This document shows, piece after piece, positions 7,092-16,221 of a stretch of 64,000 nucleotides of DNA. Source of the DNA: Algoriphagus yeomjeoni (lineage in GTDB: Bacteria > Bacteroidota > Bacteroidia > Cytophagales > Cyclobacteriaceae); contig NZ_QLLK01000001.1 in assembly GCF_003259505.1 (NCBI RefSeq), positions 558,001-622,000 on the forward strand. The letters are read 5' to 3'. The notes under the pieces were generated by a model. It was not told the origin of the DNA. It made no database searches and saw only the letters and a list, made by a program, of their open reading frames with translations. How positions within the stretch are numbered: the first letter of the stretch is position 1; each line of letters begins with the position of its first letter. The position numbers were made by a program, and so were the translations under genes.

Positions 7092-7770
7092 GTTAGAGGC
7101 TCAGCTGAGTAGGCTGAGTGCTCAGGAAGGACTGGCTTTGATAGCCGATCTTCTTCCGGGAAAAGTTACTTTTTCTACCTCCCTAGGTCAGGAGGATCAG
7201 GTGATCACGCAGTTGATTGCTGATGCGCATTTGCCTATTTCAATATTTTCTTTGGACACAGGAAGGCTTTTTCCAGAAACCCTTGACCTGCTATCCAGAA
7301 CTGAAGCTAAATACAAGCAAAACATAAAAGTATATTACCCTACTACTTCCTCTGTAGAGAACTTGGTAAGTGATATAGGGATCAACGGGTTTTATGACTC
7401 TGTTGAAAATAGAAAGTCCTGCTGCTTTGTTCGCAAAGTAGAACCGCTTCGAAGAGCTCTTGCTGGAAATGAAGTTTGGGTGACGGGACTTCGCGCTGAG
7501 CAATCCGCCAACAGATCCGATATGAAGCGTATCGAGTGGGATGAAGGAAATCAGATTCTCAAATTCAATCCGTTGTTGGACTGGACTTTTGATCAAATGA
7601 TAGCATACATCGACGAGAAAAACATACCATATAATCCGCTGCACGACAAAGGTTTCATCAGTATAGGCTGTGCTCCATGTACTCGCGCGATTATGGAAGG
7701 CGAAGATGCCCGTGCAGGCCGTTGGTGGTGGGAAGATTCGAAGAAGGAGTGCGGATTGCACGCGAAATAA
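7066..7770 (+). CDS. cysH: Adenylyl-sulfate (APS) reductase, CysH family
   Basis: Reduces activated sulfate to sulfite with thioredoxin. The 234-residue protein has the PAPS/APS reductase fold and the catalytic C-terminal cysteine in KECGLH (C229). It also has the extra cysteines C119-C120 (SCCFVRK) and C202/C205 (GCAPCTR) that bind a [4Fe-4S] cluster and mark the APS-using type. No APS kinase is seen nearby and CysN lacks a fused one, consistent with APS rather than PAPS as substrate. The start at 7066 overlaps the previous gene by 26 bases; the alternative ATG at 7084 overlaps by 8. Confidence 0.93.
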   Translation: MTLKKNMHELEAQLSRLSAQEGLALIADLLPGKVTFSTSLGQEDQVITQLIADAHLPISIFSLDTGRLFPETLDLLSRTEAKYKQNIKVYYPTTSSVENLVSDIGINGFYDSVENRKSCCFVRKVEPLRRALAGNEVWVTGLRAEQSANRSDMKRIEWDEGNQILKFNPLLDWTFDQMIAYIDEKNIPYNPLHDKGFISIGCAPCTRAIMEGEDARAGRWWWEDSKKECGLHAK

Positions 7771-7803
7771 GACACAAGATTATAGACACAAGAATCAAGA
7801 CTG
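7771..7803 (+). repeat. Dispersed ATCAAGA-type intergenic repeat
   Basis: Reads GACACAAGATTATAGACA then CAAGAATCAAGAC. The reverse complement of 13281-13312 is nearly identical, and a tandem relative lies at 58119-58177. It lies between cysH and cysD, directly followed by the copy at 7815. Confidence 0.6.
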
Positions 7804-7814
7804 AGGCAAAGTTT

Positions 7815-7838
7815 GTCAGTCTGAGCGAAGTCGAAGAC
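7815..7838 (+). repeat. Dispersed GAGCGAAGTCGAAG element, partial copy
   Basis: Begins GTCAGTCTGAGCGAAGTCG, ending GAAGAC rather than GAAGGG. It belongs to the family described at 3582 and lies between cysH and cysD. Confidence 0.65.
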
Positions 7839-7904
7839 AAATAGAAGATAAAGTTTGAAGTACAATTTCAACCCGCAAATCGTACTTCGTAAATCATAAA
7901 TATT

Positions 7905-8804
7905 ATGAACAACCTATTAATACCTAATCCAAAAGAAGCAGAATCGATCCACATCATTCGTGAAGTGGCGGCGCAGTTTGAGCGTCCGGTTTTGCTTTTT
8001 TCTGGAGGAAAAGACTCGATCACGCTGGTTAGGCTAGCACAAAAAGCTTTTTATCCAGCTAAAATCCCTTTCCCTTTATTGCATGTGGACACTGGGCATA
8101 ATTTTCCGGAGACAATCGAATTTAGAGATAAGCTAGTGGAAGAGCTAGGATTAGAGCTGATTGTAAGAAATGTACAGGATGCGATCGATCAGGGAAAAGT
8201 TCGTGAAGAGCGAGGACGGTATTCAAGTAGAAATTCCCTTCAGACTACCACACTTTTGGATGCCATCGAAGAATTCAAATTCGATGCTTGTATCGGTGGA
8301 GCGAGAAGAGATGAGGAAAAGGCCAGAGCAAAAGAACGGGTTTTCTCAGTTAGAGATGACTTTGGTCAGTGGGATGAGAAGAATCAGCGTCCAGAGCTGT
8401 TTGATATGCTAAACGGTAAAATCCATAATGGCCAGAACGTTCGTTGTTTCCCGATTTCCAACTGGACTGAACTGGACGTGTGGGAGTATATCAAAACTGA
8501 GAATATTGAGATTCCATCGATCTATTTTGCGCATGAGCGCGAGGTATTTATGCGTGATGGATTGATCTGGACTGCCAATGAGCATGTTTTCCGTGAGGAG
8601 CATGAGGAAGTAATGGTGAAAATGGTACGCTTCAGAACTGTAGGAGACATGACCTGTACTGCGGCTGTGTTTTCCGAGGCAGTTTCCTTGGATGATGTGG
8701 TTGGGGAAATCAGAGATTCTTCCATCTCCGAGCGAGGTGCGAGAATCGATGATAAGCGATCCGAAGCCGCGATGGAAACGAGGAAGAAAGTCGGATACTT
8801 CTAG
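7905..8804 (+). CDS. cysD: Sulfate adenylyltransferase subunit 2
   Basis: Small subunit of ATP sulfurylase, which makes APS from sulfate and ATP in the cytosol. The 299 residues match the usual length of about 300. The PP-loop SGGKDS lies at 33-38, with family blocks HVDTGHNFPE, GARRDEEKARAKER and the C-terminal RSEAAMETRKKVGYF. It is separated from cysH by 134 bases containing two intergenic repeats, and its partner cysN follows after 207 bases, so the operon is loosely spaced but co-directional. Confidence 0.96.
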   Translation: MNNLLIPNPKEAESIHIIREVAAQFERPVLLFSGGKDSITLVRLAQKAFYPAKIPFPLLHVDTGHNFPETIEFRDKLVEELGLELIVRNVQDAIDQGKVREERGRYSSRNSLQTTTLLDAIEEFKFDACIGGARRDEEKARAKERVFSVRDDFGQWDEKNQRPELFDMLNGKIHNGQNVRCFPISNWTELDVWEYIKTENIEIPSIYFAHEREVFMRDGLIWTANEHVFREEHEEVMVKMVRFRTVGDMTCTAAVFSEAVSLDDVVGEIRDSSISERGARIDDKRSEAAMETRKKVGYF

Positions 8805-8819
8805 GGTAACCTTTGAGGT

Positions 8820-8843
8820 GTCACCCTGAGCGAAGTCGAAGGG
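8820..8843 (+). repeat. Dispersed GAGCGAAGTCGAAGGG element, partial copy
   Basis: Starts GTCACCCTGAGCG and continues AAGTCGAAGGG, identical to the first 24 bases of the copy at 3582. It lies in the 207-base cysD-cysN gap. Confidence 0.7.
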
Positions 8844-8879
8844 TCTCCTCGAAGGTTTTGATTCTATAGTTATATAAGA

Positions 8880-8903
8880 TTTTAGAATTACGATTTACGA
8901 GGC
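8880..8903 (+). repeat. Dispersed intergenic repeat, TTTACGA type
   Basis: Contains GAATTACGATTTACGAGG, closely matching the copies at 2733 and 40059. It lies in the same cysD-cysN gap as the element at 8820. Confidence 0.5.
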
Positions 8904-9011
8904 TTACCTGAACCTCCACTATGTAAGCAGACTTCGGCCTTGTCTTTTATGCTGCTTCTCCAGAAGCAGTATTCTTAACAAACTCCAGATTACCCTTTAA
9001 AAAGAAACAAC

Positions 9012-10268
9012 ATGTCTGAAAATAGAAAACTTATAAAAATCGCTACTGCAGGATCTGTCGATGATGGCAAGAGCACGCTGATCGGGCGATTACTTTACGA
9101 TACTAAATCATTGACTACAGATAAAATCGAAGCAATCGAGCGAAGCTCTAAGCAACGCGGATACGATTACTTGGATTTTTCTCTTGCAACTGATGGCTTG
9201 GTAGCTGAGCGTGAGCAAGGCATTACCATCGACGTGGCACATATTTATTTCAATACCGAGAAAACCAATTTCATTGTAGCTGATACTCCTGGTCATGTGG
9301 AATATACCAGAAACATGGTGACGGGAGCATCAACATCTCAGGTGGCGATCATCTTGATCGATGCGAGAAAAGGTGTGATCGAGCAGACTTATCGTCACTT
9401 CTTTATCGCCAATTTACTTCGAATCAGCCATGTGGTGGTAGCTGTCAATAAGATGGACTTGGTGAATTATGATGAGGAAGTCTTTTTGAAAATCAAAGCA
9501 GATTTTGATGTGTTAGTTTCAAAATCAGATTTCACAGAAGATCAGATCAACTTTATTCCTGTTTCGGCTTTGAAAGGTGAAAACATCGCCAGACAGTCAG
9601 AAGAAATGCCTTGGTATGTTGGAAATACACTATTGGATCATTTGGAGGTTTTGGAAGCAAAAGATTTGGAAGAAAGCACGGTGGCTAGATTTCCTGTTCA
9701 GTATGTGATCCGTCCAAAGACGGAAGCTTGGCATGACTTCAGAGGTTTCTCAGGAATGCTCTATGGAGGAAATCTGAAAGTGGGTGATGAGGTGACGCTT
9801 TTACCTTCTTTGAATACTTCTAAAATCAAAAGCATTCACTACTTCGATCAAGAAATTCAAGAAGCAGCTCCAGGAAGTTCCATAGCAATCACTTTGGAAA
9901 CAGAAGTTGATCTAAGCCGGGGAGATATGTTGGTGAAAAGCTCAGCAGTTCCGCGTAGCGAAAAGCAAATAACGGCTACGATTTGCCAGGTAAACAACAA
10001 GGCATTGACAGTTGGGAAAAAATATATTTTGCAACACGGAGTGAATCGAGTGATGGCAAAAGTCGATCAAATAGAATCTAGAATTCACACGGATTTCACT
10101 GGGGGCGAAGATGCTCATTCACTAAAATTAAATGACATCGGACGCGTGCATTTCCGACTTAATAAGCCGATTCACTTTGATACTTATAAATCAAATAAGT
10201 CAAATGGAAGCTTTATCCTAATTGATGAAGCAGAGTACGATACCGTTTCGGTTGGATTTATAGAATAA
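9012..10268 (+). CDS. cysN: Sulfate adenylyltransferase subunit 1 (GTPase)
   Basis: GTPase subunit of ATP sulfurylase, coupling GTP hydrolysis to APS formation by CysD. At 418 residues it is the short form without a fused APS kinase. G-motifs visible: GSVDDGKST (14-22), DTPGH, NKMD, and the switch region REQGITIDVAHIYF. Two beta-barrel domains follow. It lies 207 bases after cysD and 71 before the sulfite reductase gene. Confidence 0.96.
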   Translation: MSENRKLIKIATAGSVDDGKSTLIGRLLYDTKSLTTDKIEAIERSSKQRGYDYLDFSLATDGLVAEREQGITIDVAHIYFNTEKTNFIVADTPGHVEYTRNMVTGASTSQVAIILIDARKGVIEQTYRHFFIANLLRISHVVVAVNKMDLVNYDEEVFLKIKADFDVLVSKSDFTEDQINFIPVSALKGENIARQSEEMPWYVGNTLLDHLEVLEAKDLEESTVARFPVQYVIRPKTEAWHDFRGFSGMLYGGNLKVGDEVTLLPSLNTSKIKSIHYFDQEIQEAAPGSSIAITLETEVDLSRGDMLVKSSAVPRSEKQITATICQVNNKALTVGKKYILQHGVNRVMAKVDQIESRIHTDFTGGEDAHSLKLNDIGRVHFRLNKPIHFDTYKSNKSNGSFILIDEAEYDTVSVGFIE

Positions 10269-10273
10269 TTAGA

Positions 10274-10297
10274 CCCTTCGACTCCGCTCAGGGTGAC
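10274..10297 (-). repeat. Dispersed GAGCGAAGTCGAAGGG element, inverted copy
   Basis: On the minus strand this reads GTCACCCTGAGCG then GAGTCGAAGGG, one substitution from the copies at 3582 and 8820. It lies directly after the cysN stop codon and is the only copy here in reverse orientation. Confidence 0.7.
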
Positions 10298-10339
10298 AAT
10301 CTACTCACTTTCCAACCAGCACAAAAAACCTATTAAGCC

Positions 10340-12439
10340 ATGCAAAGTTTTAGAACAGAACTTGAAAATAATATTGTAGAACAAGACATTATTGACCTAG
10401 AAAAGAAAATTGCGCTTTTCAACGGAGGTAATATTGACGAGGAAAAATTTCGTAGCCTTCGTCTGGCGCGCGGGATCTATGGCCAGCGTCAGCCAGGTGT
10501 TCAGATGATCCGGATCAAACTTCCTTATGGGCGCGTTTCTTCCGATCAATTGCGCAGGATTTGCAAAGTTTCTGACGAATACTCTACCGGAAGACTGCAT
10601 ATCACTACTCGTCAAGATATCCAGATTCACTACGTGAGTTTGGATCGTACGCCTGAACTATGGGCGGAACTGGAACGAGACGATGTTACCATCCGTGAAG
10701 CTTGTGGAAATACCGTAAGAAACGTGACTGCTTCTGAAACGGCAGGCATCGATGCCAATGAGCCATTTGATGTGACTCCTTATGCAGACGCGACTTTCAA
10801 ATACTTTTTGAGAAACCCTATTTCTCAGGAAATGGGAAGGAAATTCAAGATTTCTTTTTCCTCTTCTGATGAAGATACAGGACTAAGTTATCTGCATGAT
10901 TTGGGTTTTATTCCAAAAGTGAAAGTGATTGACGGAAAGGAAGTTCGTGGATTCAAAGTGATGCTTGGTGGAGGTTTGGGTTCACAGCCTAGACATGCCG
11001 ACGTGTTTTCAGAGTTTGTCGAGGCAGATCAGATCATTCCATTTGCTGAAGCGGTGATCCGGATTTTTGATCGCCATGGAGAGCGGGCAAAAAGAATGAA
11101 AGCCAGAATGAAGTTTTTGATCAAGGACATGGGCTTGGAAGCATTTTTGGATTTGGTAGAAAGCGAAAAAAAGGCACTTCCATTTAAGTCATACCCTATC
11201 GATCATGAATCGTATGATGCTGCGCAAAAATTACCTGATGCTCCATCTGCGAAAGTTGAAGAAGAGCTTGGGTTGGACTTTGAGCACTTCAAACTCACCA
11301 ATATTTTGCCTCAAAAGCAAAAAGGGTTTGTGTCTGTTGGCGTTAGAGTAACTCTTGGAGATTTCTACACAGATCAGGCTAGAAAATTGGCGGACTTGGT
11401 GGAAAAATATGCAAGCGCTGAAGTTCGATTTACCCTACGTCAAAACTTCCTGATCCGTGATGTTCGGGAGGATTTGGTTCCTTATTTCTATAAAGAATTA
11501 AAGGAAATTGGCTTAGCGTCAGCTGGCTATAATTCCTTGGGAGATATCACGGCTTGCCCAGGTACAGATACTTGTAATCTTGGTATCGCCAGTTCTACCG
11601 GAATTGCAGCTGAACTTGAAAAAGTGATCCTTGCTGAGTATCCTCAGTACCTGAAAAATCAGGATTTGGTGATTAAAATTTCAGGCTGTATGAACGCTTG
11701 TGGTCAGCATAACATGGCTCATATTGGTTTTCAGGGCATGTCCATGAAATCTGGGAAAGTCGTCATTCCAGCGCTTCAGGTTCTACTTGGAGGTGGAAAT
11801 ATGGGTGATGGAAACGGACGTTTTGCTGATAAAGTGACTAAAATCCCAAGTAAAAGAGGTCCTCAGGCATTGAGAATCTTACTTGATGATTTCGAAGCAA
11901 ATGCAGATGGACAGGATTTCCTAAGCTATTATGACCAGAAAGGTCAGATTTATTTCTATGAATTATTGAAAGAATTGGGTGATGCTTCTACAGTGACTCC
12001 AGCCGATTATGTGGACTGGGGAAATACCGAAGAATATAAAATTGCAGTCGGCGTAGGCGAATGTGCCGGAGTGGTGCTTGACTTGGTTGCAACCTTGCTA
12101 TTGGAGGCGAAGGAGAAAATTGATATCGCTCAAAAATGTCTGGAGGAAGGCCGCTGGTCTGATAGTATTTACCATCATTATGCGGGCTTGATCAATGCAG
12201 CCAAAGCTATTTTGCTCAGCGAAAGCGTGAGTACTAATTCCTATGCGAATATCATCAAGCAATTTGATGAGGTGTTTGTGGAATCTGGTAAAATCAATTT
12301 GGGAGGAACTTTCGCAGAGAAAATCTACCAGATCAATCAGAATGAGCCTACTGAGGAGTTTGCAAATGCTTATGCAGCGCAAGCCTTAGAAATCTACGGT
12401 TTGCTGAAAAGCTACCGTGAGGAAGAGGTAACTGCATGA
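10340..12439 (+). CDS. Ferredoxin-type sulfite reductase with HEPN-like C-terminus
   Basis: A siroheme and [4Fe-4S] enzyme of the nitrite/sulfite reductase family, 699 residues. Residues 1-565 form the two-fold repeated reductase; cluster ligands are in CPGTDTC (from C406) and CMNAC (from C450). Sulfite is the likely substrate because cysH, cysD, cysN and two siroheme genes surround it. No CysJ flavoprotein is present, so ferredoxin is the probable donor. The tail (about 569-699) is unusual: after GVGECAGVV come helices resembling a HEPN domain (ARGs absent; core GRWSDSIYHHYAGLINAAKA). The stop overlaps the next gene by ATGA, implying translational coupling. Nitrite as substrate is not excluded. 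Confidence 0.88.
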   Translation: MQSFRTELENNIVEQDIIDLEKKIALFNGGNIDEEKFRSLRLARGIYGQRQPGVQMIRIKLPYGRVSSDQLRRICKVSDEYSTGRLHITTRQDIQIHYVSLDRTPELWAELERDDVTIREACGNTVRNVTASETAGIDANEPFDVTPYADATFKYFLRNPISQEMGRKFKISFSSSDEDTGLSYLHDLGFIPKVKVIDGKEVRGFKVMLGGGLGSQPRHADVFSEFVEADQIIPFAEAVIRIFDRHGERAKRMKARMKFLIKDMGLEAFLDLVESEKKALPFKSYPIDHESYDAAQKLPDAPSAKVEEELGLDFEHFKLTNILPQKQKGFVSVGVRVTLGDFYTDQARKLADLVEKYASAEVRFTLRQNFLIRDVREDLVPYFYKELKEIGLASAGYNSLGDITACPGTDTCNLGIASSTGIAAELEKVILAEYPQYLKNQDLVIKISGCMNACGQHNMAHIGFQGMSMKSGKVVIPALQVLLGGGNMGDGNGRFADKVTKIPSKRGPQALRILLDDFEANADGQDFLSYYDQKGQIYFYELLKELGDASTVTPADYVDWGNTEEYKIAVGVGECAGVVLDLVATLLLEAKEKIDIAQKCLEEGRWSDSIYHHYAGLINAAKAILLSESVSTNSYANIIKQFDEVFVESGKINLGGTFAEKIYQINQNEPTEEFANAYAAQALEIYGLLKSYREEEVTA

Positions 12440-13212
12440 ACTCAATGATTCAACCGAAAGTAACGCTCGTTGGAGCTGGTCCAGGTGATCCAGAATTGAT
12501 CACGCTGAAAGCTGTATTGGCTCTGAACAAGGCCGATGTGGTTTTGTATGATGCGTTGATCGATCCAGTTTTGCTTGAGCATGCGCCTGAAAGTGCAGTT
12601 AAGATATTTGTTGGAAAGCGAGTTGGGAAACACTCTTTTCCACAAGAAGATACCAATCAACTTTGCGTCAGCTTAGCTAAAAAGTATGGGCATGTGGTAC
12701 GACTCAAAGGTGGAGATCCATTTGTCTTTGGACGTGGTTCGGAGGAAATTGAATACATAGAAGCCTTCGGAATCGCTACAGAAGTAGTGCCCGGGATTAC
12801 ATCAGCAATTGCGGTTCCAGCTTCAGCTGGAATTCCGGTAACCAAGCGGGGTGTTTCTGAGAGTTTTTGGGTCGTGACAGGCACCACTTCAGCTGGTGAA
12901 CTTTCCAGGGATTTGGCTCTGGCTGCCCAGTCAACGGCTACTGTTGTGGTATTGATGGGAACTAGGAAGTTGGCTGAAATTTCAGAGGTTTATAGTAAGT
13001 TTGGAAAACCTGATCTTCCGATAGCAATCATCCAAAGTGGTACTACTCGCGATGAAAAGATTACAGCAGGCTTTATTTCAGACATTGTTCAGAAGGCTGA
13101 AGAAAGCAAAGTTGAGGCTCCCGCGATTATCATCATTGGTGAGGTAGTTCGTGAAAGCATGAAGCTGGCTGAGGTTTATCGGGAAGCAATTTCAGTGGCT
13201 GGAAGACATTAG
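12436..13212 (+). CDS. cobA: Uroporphyrinogen-III C-methyltransferase
   Basis: SAM-dependent methyltransferase making precorrin-2, the first committed step to siroheme. The 258 residues show the SUMT motifs VGAGPGDPELITLKA, DALIDPVLL, RLKGGDPFVFGRG, VVPGITSA and PVTKRG. It is monofunctional, unlike E. coli CysG; the dehydrogenase/chelatase is encoded separately downstream. Its ATG overlaps the sulfite reductase stop by four bases, tying cofactor synthesis to the enzyme that needs it. Confidence 0.94.
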   Translation: MNSMIQPKVTLVGAGPGDPELITLKAVLALNKADVVLYDALIDPVLLEHAPESAVKIFVGKRVGKHSFPQEDTNQLCVSLAKKYGHVVRLKGGDPFVFGRGSEEIEYIEAFGIATEVVPGITSAIAVPASAGIPVTKRGVSESFWVVTGTTSAGELSRDLALAAQSTATVVVLMGTRKLAEISEVYSKFGKPDLPIAIIQSGTTRDEKITAGFISDIVQKAEESKVEAPAIIIIGEVVRESMKLAEVYREAISVAGRH

Positions 13213-13280
13213 CAAAAGGAGGTAAGTATAAAAGCTTAATTCAGAAAGCTGAAAAGCAGTTTTCAGTCCTTAATCTATAT

Positions 13281-13312
13281 GTCTTGATACTTATGTCTAT
13301 TATCTTGATACT
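13281..13312 (-). repeat. Dispersed ATCAAGA-type intergenic repeat, inverted copy
   Basis: Contains GTCTTGATACTTATGTC and TATCTTGATACT; its reverse complement closely matches 7771-7803. It lies between cobA and the Met8-like gene. Confidence 0.6.
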
Positions 13313-13318
13313 AAAAAA

Positions 13319-13897
13319 ATGAACCATCTATACCCCATATTTCTCAAAGTTCACGAACTTAATACACTCCTAGTTGGGGGCGGGTTTGTCGCCACTGAGA
13401 AATTAGAATTCTTACTTAAATCCAGTCCTCATGCGCAAGTGACAGTGGTGTCTCCGATGTTTAGACCTGAGTTTTTAGAGTTAGCAGAAAAGGCAGAAAC
13501 GGTTACGCTGATTACAGATGTTTATCATGAAAAATATCTGGGGGGAAAACATATCGTGATTGCAGCCACAGATGATAAACCTGTGAACCGACAGATTCGG
13601 GACGAAGCAAAGGAGCGATTTCTGTTAGTCAACGTGGCTGATACCCCTGATCTCTGTGATTTTTATCTAGGAGGGATTGTCACCAAAGGCAATCTTAAAA
13701 TCGCCATCAGCACCAATGGCAAATCTCCCACAGCTGCCAAGCGACTTCGTCAATTGTTGGAAGAAGTTCTTCCAGAGGAATTGGATGACCTCCTCAACAA
13801 CCTCAATGCTTATCGAGATACCCTGAAAGGGGACTTTGACTATAAAGTGAAGGCGATGAATGAAATTACAGAGGGGTTTGTGAAGAAGAGAGCTTAA
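13319..13897 (+). CDS. Met8-like precorrin-2 dehydrogenase / ferrochelatase
   Basis: A 192-residue protein matching the CysG N-terminal/Met8 family, which oxidises precorrin-2 and inserts iron to give siroheme. The NAD-binding site is NTLLVGGGFVATEKLEFLL, and NVADTPDLCDFYLGGIVTKGNLKIAISTNGKSPTAAKRLRQLLEE is the family core. It follows cobA by 106 bases. Whether it carries the chelatase activity or only the dehydrogenase cannot be told from sequence alone. Confidence 0.92.
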   Translation: MNHLYPIFLKVHELNTLLVGGGFVATEKLEFLLKSSPHAQVTVVSPMFRPEFLELAEKAETVTLITDVYHEKYLGGKHIVIAATDDKPVNRQIRDEAKERFLLVNVADTPDLCDFYLGGIVTKGNLKIAISTNGKSPTAAKRLRQLLEEVLPEELDDLLNNLNAYRDTLKGDFDYKVKAMNEITEGFVKKRA

Positions 13898-13945
13898 GGT
13901 TGATTGAGCAAAGAATTTTCTAGTGCATAAATTCTGAATTCTAAT

Positions 13946-14566
13946 TCAATCTTCAATAGCAATAAAAAGCAGTTTTTCACTTGTGCTATTAGTGGTCAAA
14001 TAGAGTTTATTACTTTTTATCTCGTATGAATCCACCGATTGTATTGCCTCCAAAAAATCATTTTCAAATCCTAATACCGGGAAAGTGTATGAGGCATTAT
14101 TCGGTATAAACTCAATTCCTTCTTCAGGAGTAAACATTGAGAGACTTCCTGACTCACTGCTGGAATAACATCCTGTGATTTTATTAGAAAATGTCCTTAG
14201 GTTAAAAGCTGCTAGATTCTCACATGCTGATATTTTAGAGTCCTCCTTAGATAACTGGAGAGTTACTTTAAATACATTATCGTAATCTTCGCCTCCAAGG
14301 GTAAATACTGCAGTTCTAGCAAGGCAAGTCAGGTAGTCTAATGATTCATTATCGTTGGTGATGGTCTGAAATCCTGCAAACTCCCAGCTGCTAAACAAAT
14401 CATAAACGCCGGACTTCTCTCTCAGGTCGTAGCAGCAAATGTCTTTAGGATTACAGCCCGAACCCATGGGAAGCGGTTCAAAAACTTCCGGATCACCAAT
14501 TTCTTCAGAACAGCTTAAAAGCATAAAAATCAAAAGTGCTAAAAGAGGATTTCTCATAATGCTCAA
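13946..14566 (-). CDS. Hypothetical lipoprotein
   Basis: A 206-residue protein with a lipoprotein signal (MSIMRNPLLALLIFMLLSCSEE, lipid-attachment cysteine at about 19). The mature part has a cysteine-rich start (GSGCNPKDICCYDL) and ends in alternating hydrophobic strands (YEIKSNKLYLTTNSTSEKLLFIA) resembling the final hairpin of META/HslJ-type domains. That resemblance is weak and not an assignment. It is monocistronic, convergent with the Met8-like gene and divergent from metK. Confidence 0.75.
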   Translation of the reverse strand: MSIMRNPLLALLIFMLLSCSEEIGDPEVFEPLPMGSGCNPKDICCYDLREKSGVYDLFSSWEFAGFQTITNDNESLDYLTCLARTAVFTLGGEDYDNVFKVTLQLSKEDSKISACENLAAFNLRTFSNKITGCYSSSESGSLSMFTPEEGIEFIPNNASYTFPVLGFENDFLEAIQSVDSYEIKSNKLYLTTNSTSEKLLFIAIED

Positions 14567-14692
14567 AGGAATGAAGAATACCTTTTTATTTTAAACGTAG
14601 TGATAAGTTAACTTATTTTGGGATAAGGAGGTAAAATTCACCTACTTTAAAACAGACCTAGTTTTTCAATTTTTTATTTCCCCTAGTTACCC

Positions 14693-14700
14693 TATTTTTG
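14693..14700 (+). promoter_or_regulatory. -7 element of metK
   Basis: TATTTTTG matches TAnnTTTG, 35 bases before the metK ATG. The leader is too short for a SAM riboswitch, and the -33 box is not clear. Confidence 0.5.
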
Positions 14701-14735
14701 TGCATCCATTAAATTAGCATTACCCCACATTATAT

Positions 14736-15989
14736 ATGGCATATTTATTTACCTCAGAATCAGTATCTGAGGGGCATCCAGATAAAATCGCAGATCAAAT
14801 TTCTGACGCGCTGATTGATAACTTTTTAGCTTTCGACCCAAATTCCAAAGTAGCTTGTGAGACTCTCGTAACAACAGGACAGGTTGTTTTAGCCGGTGAA
14901 GTAAAATCAGAAATCTATTTAGATGTGCAGAAAATCGCCAGAGATGTAATCAACCGAATTGGTTACACCAAATCTGAATACATGTTTGAAGGTAATTCCT
15001 GTGGCGTGCTTTCAGCAATTCATGAGCAGTCTCAGGATATCAATCAGGGGGTTGACCGTCAGAGCCCGGAAGAGCAAGGCGCGGGTGACCAAGGGATGAT
15101 GTTCGGTTATGCGACTAGCGAAACTGAAAACTACATGCCATTAGCACTGGATCTGTCCCACATGATCCTTCGTGAATTGGCTGAATTGAGAAGAGAAAAT
15201 AAGGATATTACCTATATCCGTCCTGACTCGAAAGCTCAGGTGACAATCGAATATTCTGACGACAACGTGCCACAGCGAATTGAAGCGATTGTGGTTTCTA
15301 CTCAGCACGATGATTTTGATGAGGAAGAAAAGATGCTTGCCAAAATCAAGTCTGATATCATCTCGATCTTGATCCCTAGAGTAATTGCGAAGTTGAAGCC
15401 AGAATTGCAAAAGCTATTTACTTCAGAAATTAAATATCATATCAACCCAACAGGCAAGTTCGTAATCGGTGGACCTCATGGTGACACTGGCTTGACGGGT
15501 AGAAAAATTATAGTGGATACCTACGGTGGAAAAGGTGCCCACGGTGGAGGAGCTTTCTCTGGTAAAGATCCATCTAAAGTTGACCGATCTGCAGCTTATG
15601 CTACCCGTCATATTGCTAAAAACATGGTTGCGGCTGGATTAGCTGATGAGGTTTTAGTACAAGTTTCTTATGCAATTGGAGTCGCCAAGCCAATGGGTAT
15701 TTATATCAATACATATGGCACTGCCAAAGTAGATCTGAATGATGGAGCTATCGCAAAGAAAATCGAGGAGATCTTCGATATGCGTCCTTACGCTATTGAG
15801 CAGCGTTTGAAGTTGAGAAATCCCATCTATGAGGAAACTGCTGCTTATGGTCACATGGGAAGACAGAATGAAGTTGTGACCAAAACATTCCTATCCCCAT
15901 ATAGAGATGAGATCACCTTGGATGTAGAGCTCTTCACTTGGGAAAAGCTTGACTATGTGGATACGATCAAATCCAAGTTTGGAATATAA
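14736..15989 (+). CDS. metK: S-adenosylmethionine synthetase
   Basis: Cytosolic enzyme making SAM from methionine and ATP, 417 residues. Signatures: [33 protein letters not shown] and [16 protein letters not shown]. It is transcribed alone, with its own promoter and a strong terminator. It sits just after the sulfur assimilation and siroheme genes, whose methyltransferase consumes SAM, but nothing shows shared regulation. Confidence 0.98.
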   Translation: MAYLFTSESVSEGHPDKIADQISDALIDNFLAFDPNSKVACETLVTTGQVVLAGEVKSEIYLDVQKIARDVINRIGYTKSEYMFEGNSCGVLSAIHEQSQDINQGVDRQSPEEQGAGDQGMMFGYATSETENYMPLALDLSHMILRELAELRRENKDITYIRPDSKAQVTIEYSDDNVPQRIEAIVVSTQHDDFDEEEKMLAKIKSDIISILIPRVIAKLKPELQKLFTSEIKYHINPTGKFVIGGPHGDTGLTGRKIIVDTYGGKGAHGGGAFSGKDPSKVDRSAAYATRHIAKNMVAAGLADEVLVQVSYAIGVAKPMGIYINTYGTAKVDLNDGAIAKKIEEIFDMRPYAIEQRLKLRNPIYEETAAYGHMGRQNEVVTKTFLSPYRDEITLDVELFTWEKLDYVDTIKSKFGI

Positions 15990-15995
15990 AAACTG

Positions 15996-16025
15996 AAGCC
16001 TCTCGAATTTCGAGAGGCTTTTTTT
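15996..16025 (+). terminator. Terminator of metK
   Basis: Perfect 10-bp stem AAGCCTCTCG / CGAGAGGCTT with a 5-base loop, followed by a T-tract. Confidence 0.92.
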
Positions 16026-16221
16026 ATATTATTCGAGTGTTTTCATTACCCTTTTTTCAACTCTTCATTTATAGTTTTAGGTCGTTCAAATTCATTCAAC
16101 TATTTATTCAATAAAATAACTGTAGTTAATTTTGATTTCTATTTTTTTTTTTATTTACGCAGACGTCATTTCTAGTTCATCGGTGAATTTTTCTAAATTT
16201 TTAAACACAATCTAAAAAATC

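Noticed and set aside
14641..14735. SAM riboswitch before metK
   Set aside because: The -7 element lies 35 bases before the start, leaving no room for an aptamer, and no pairing pattern is seen.
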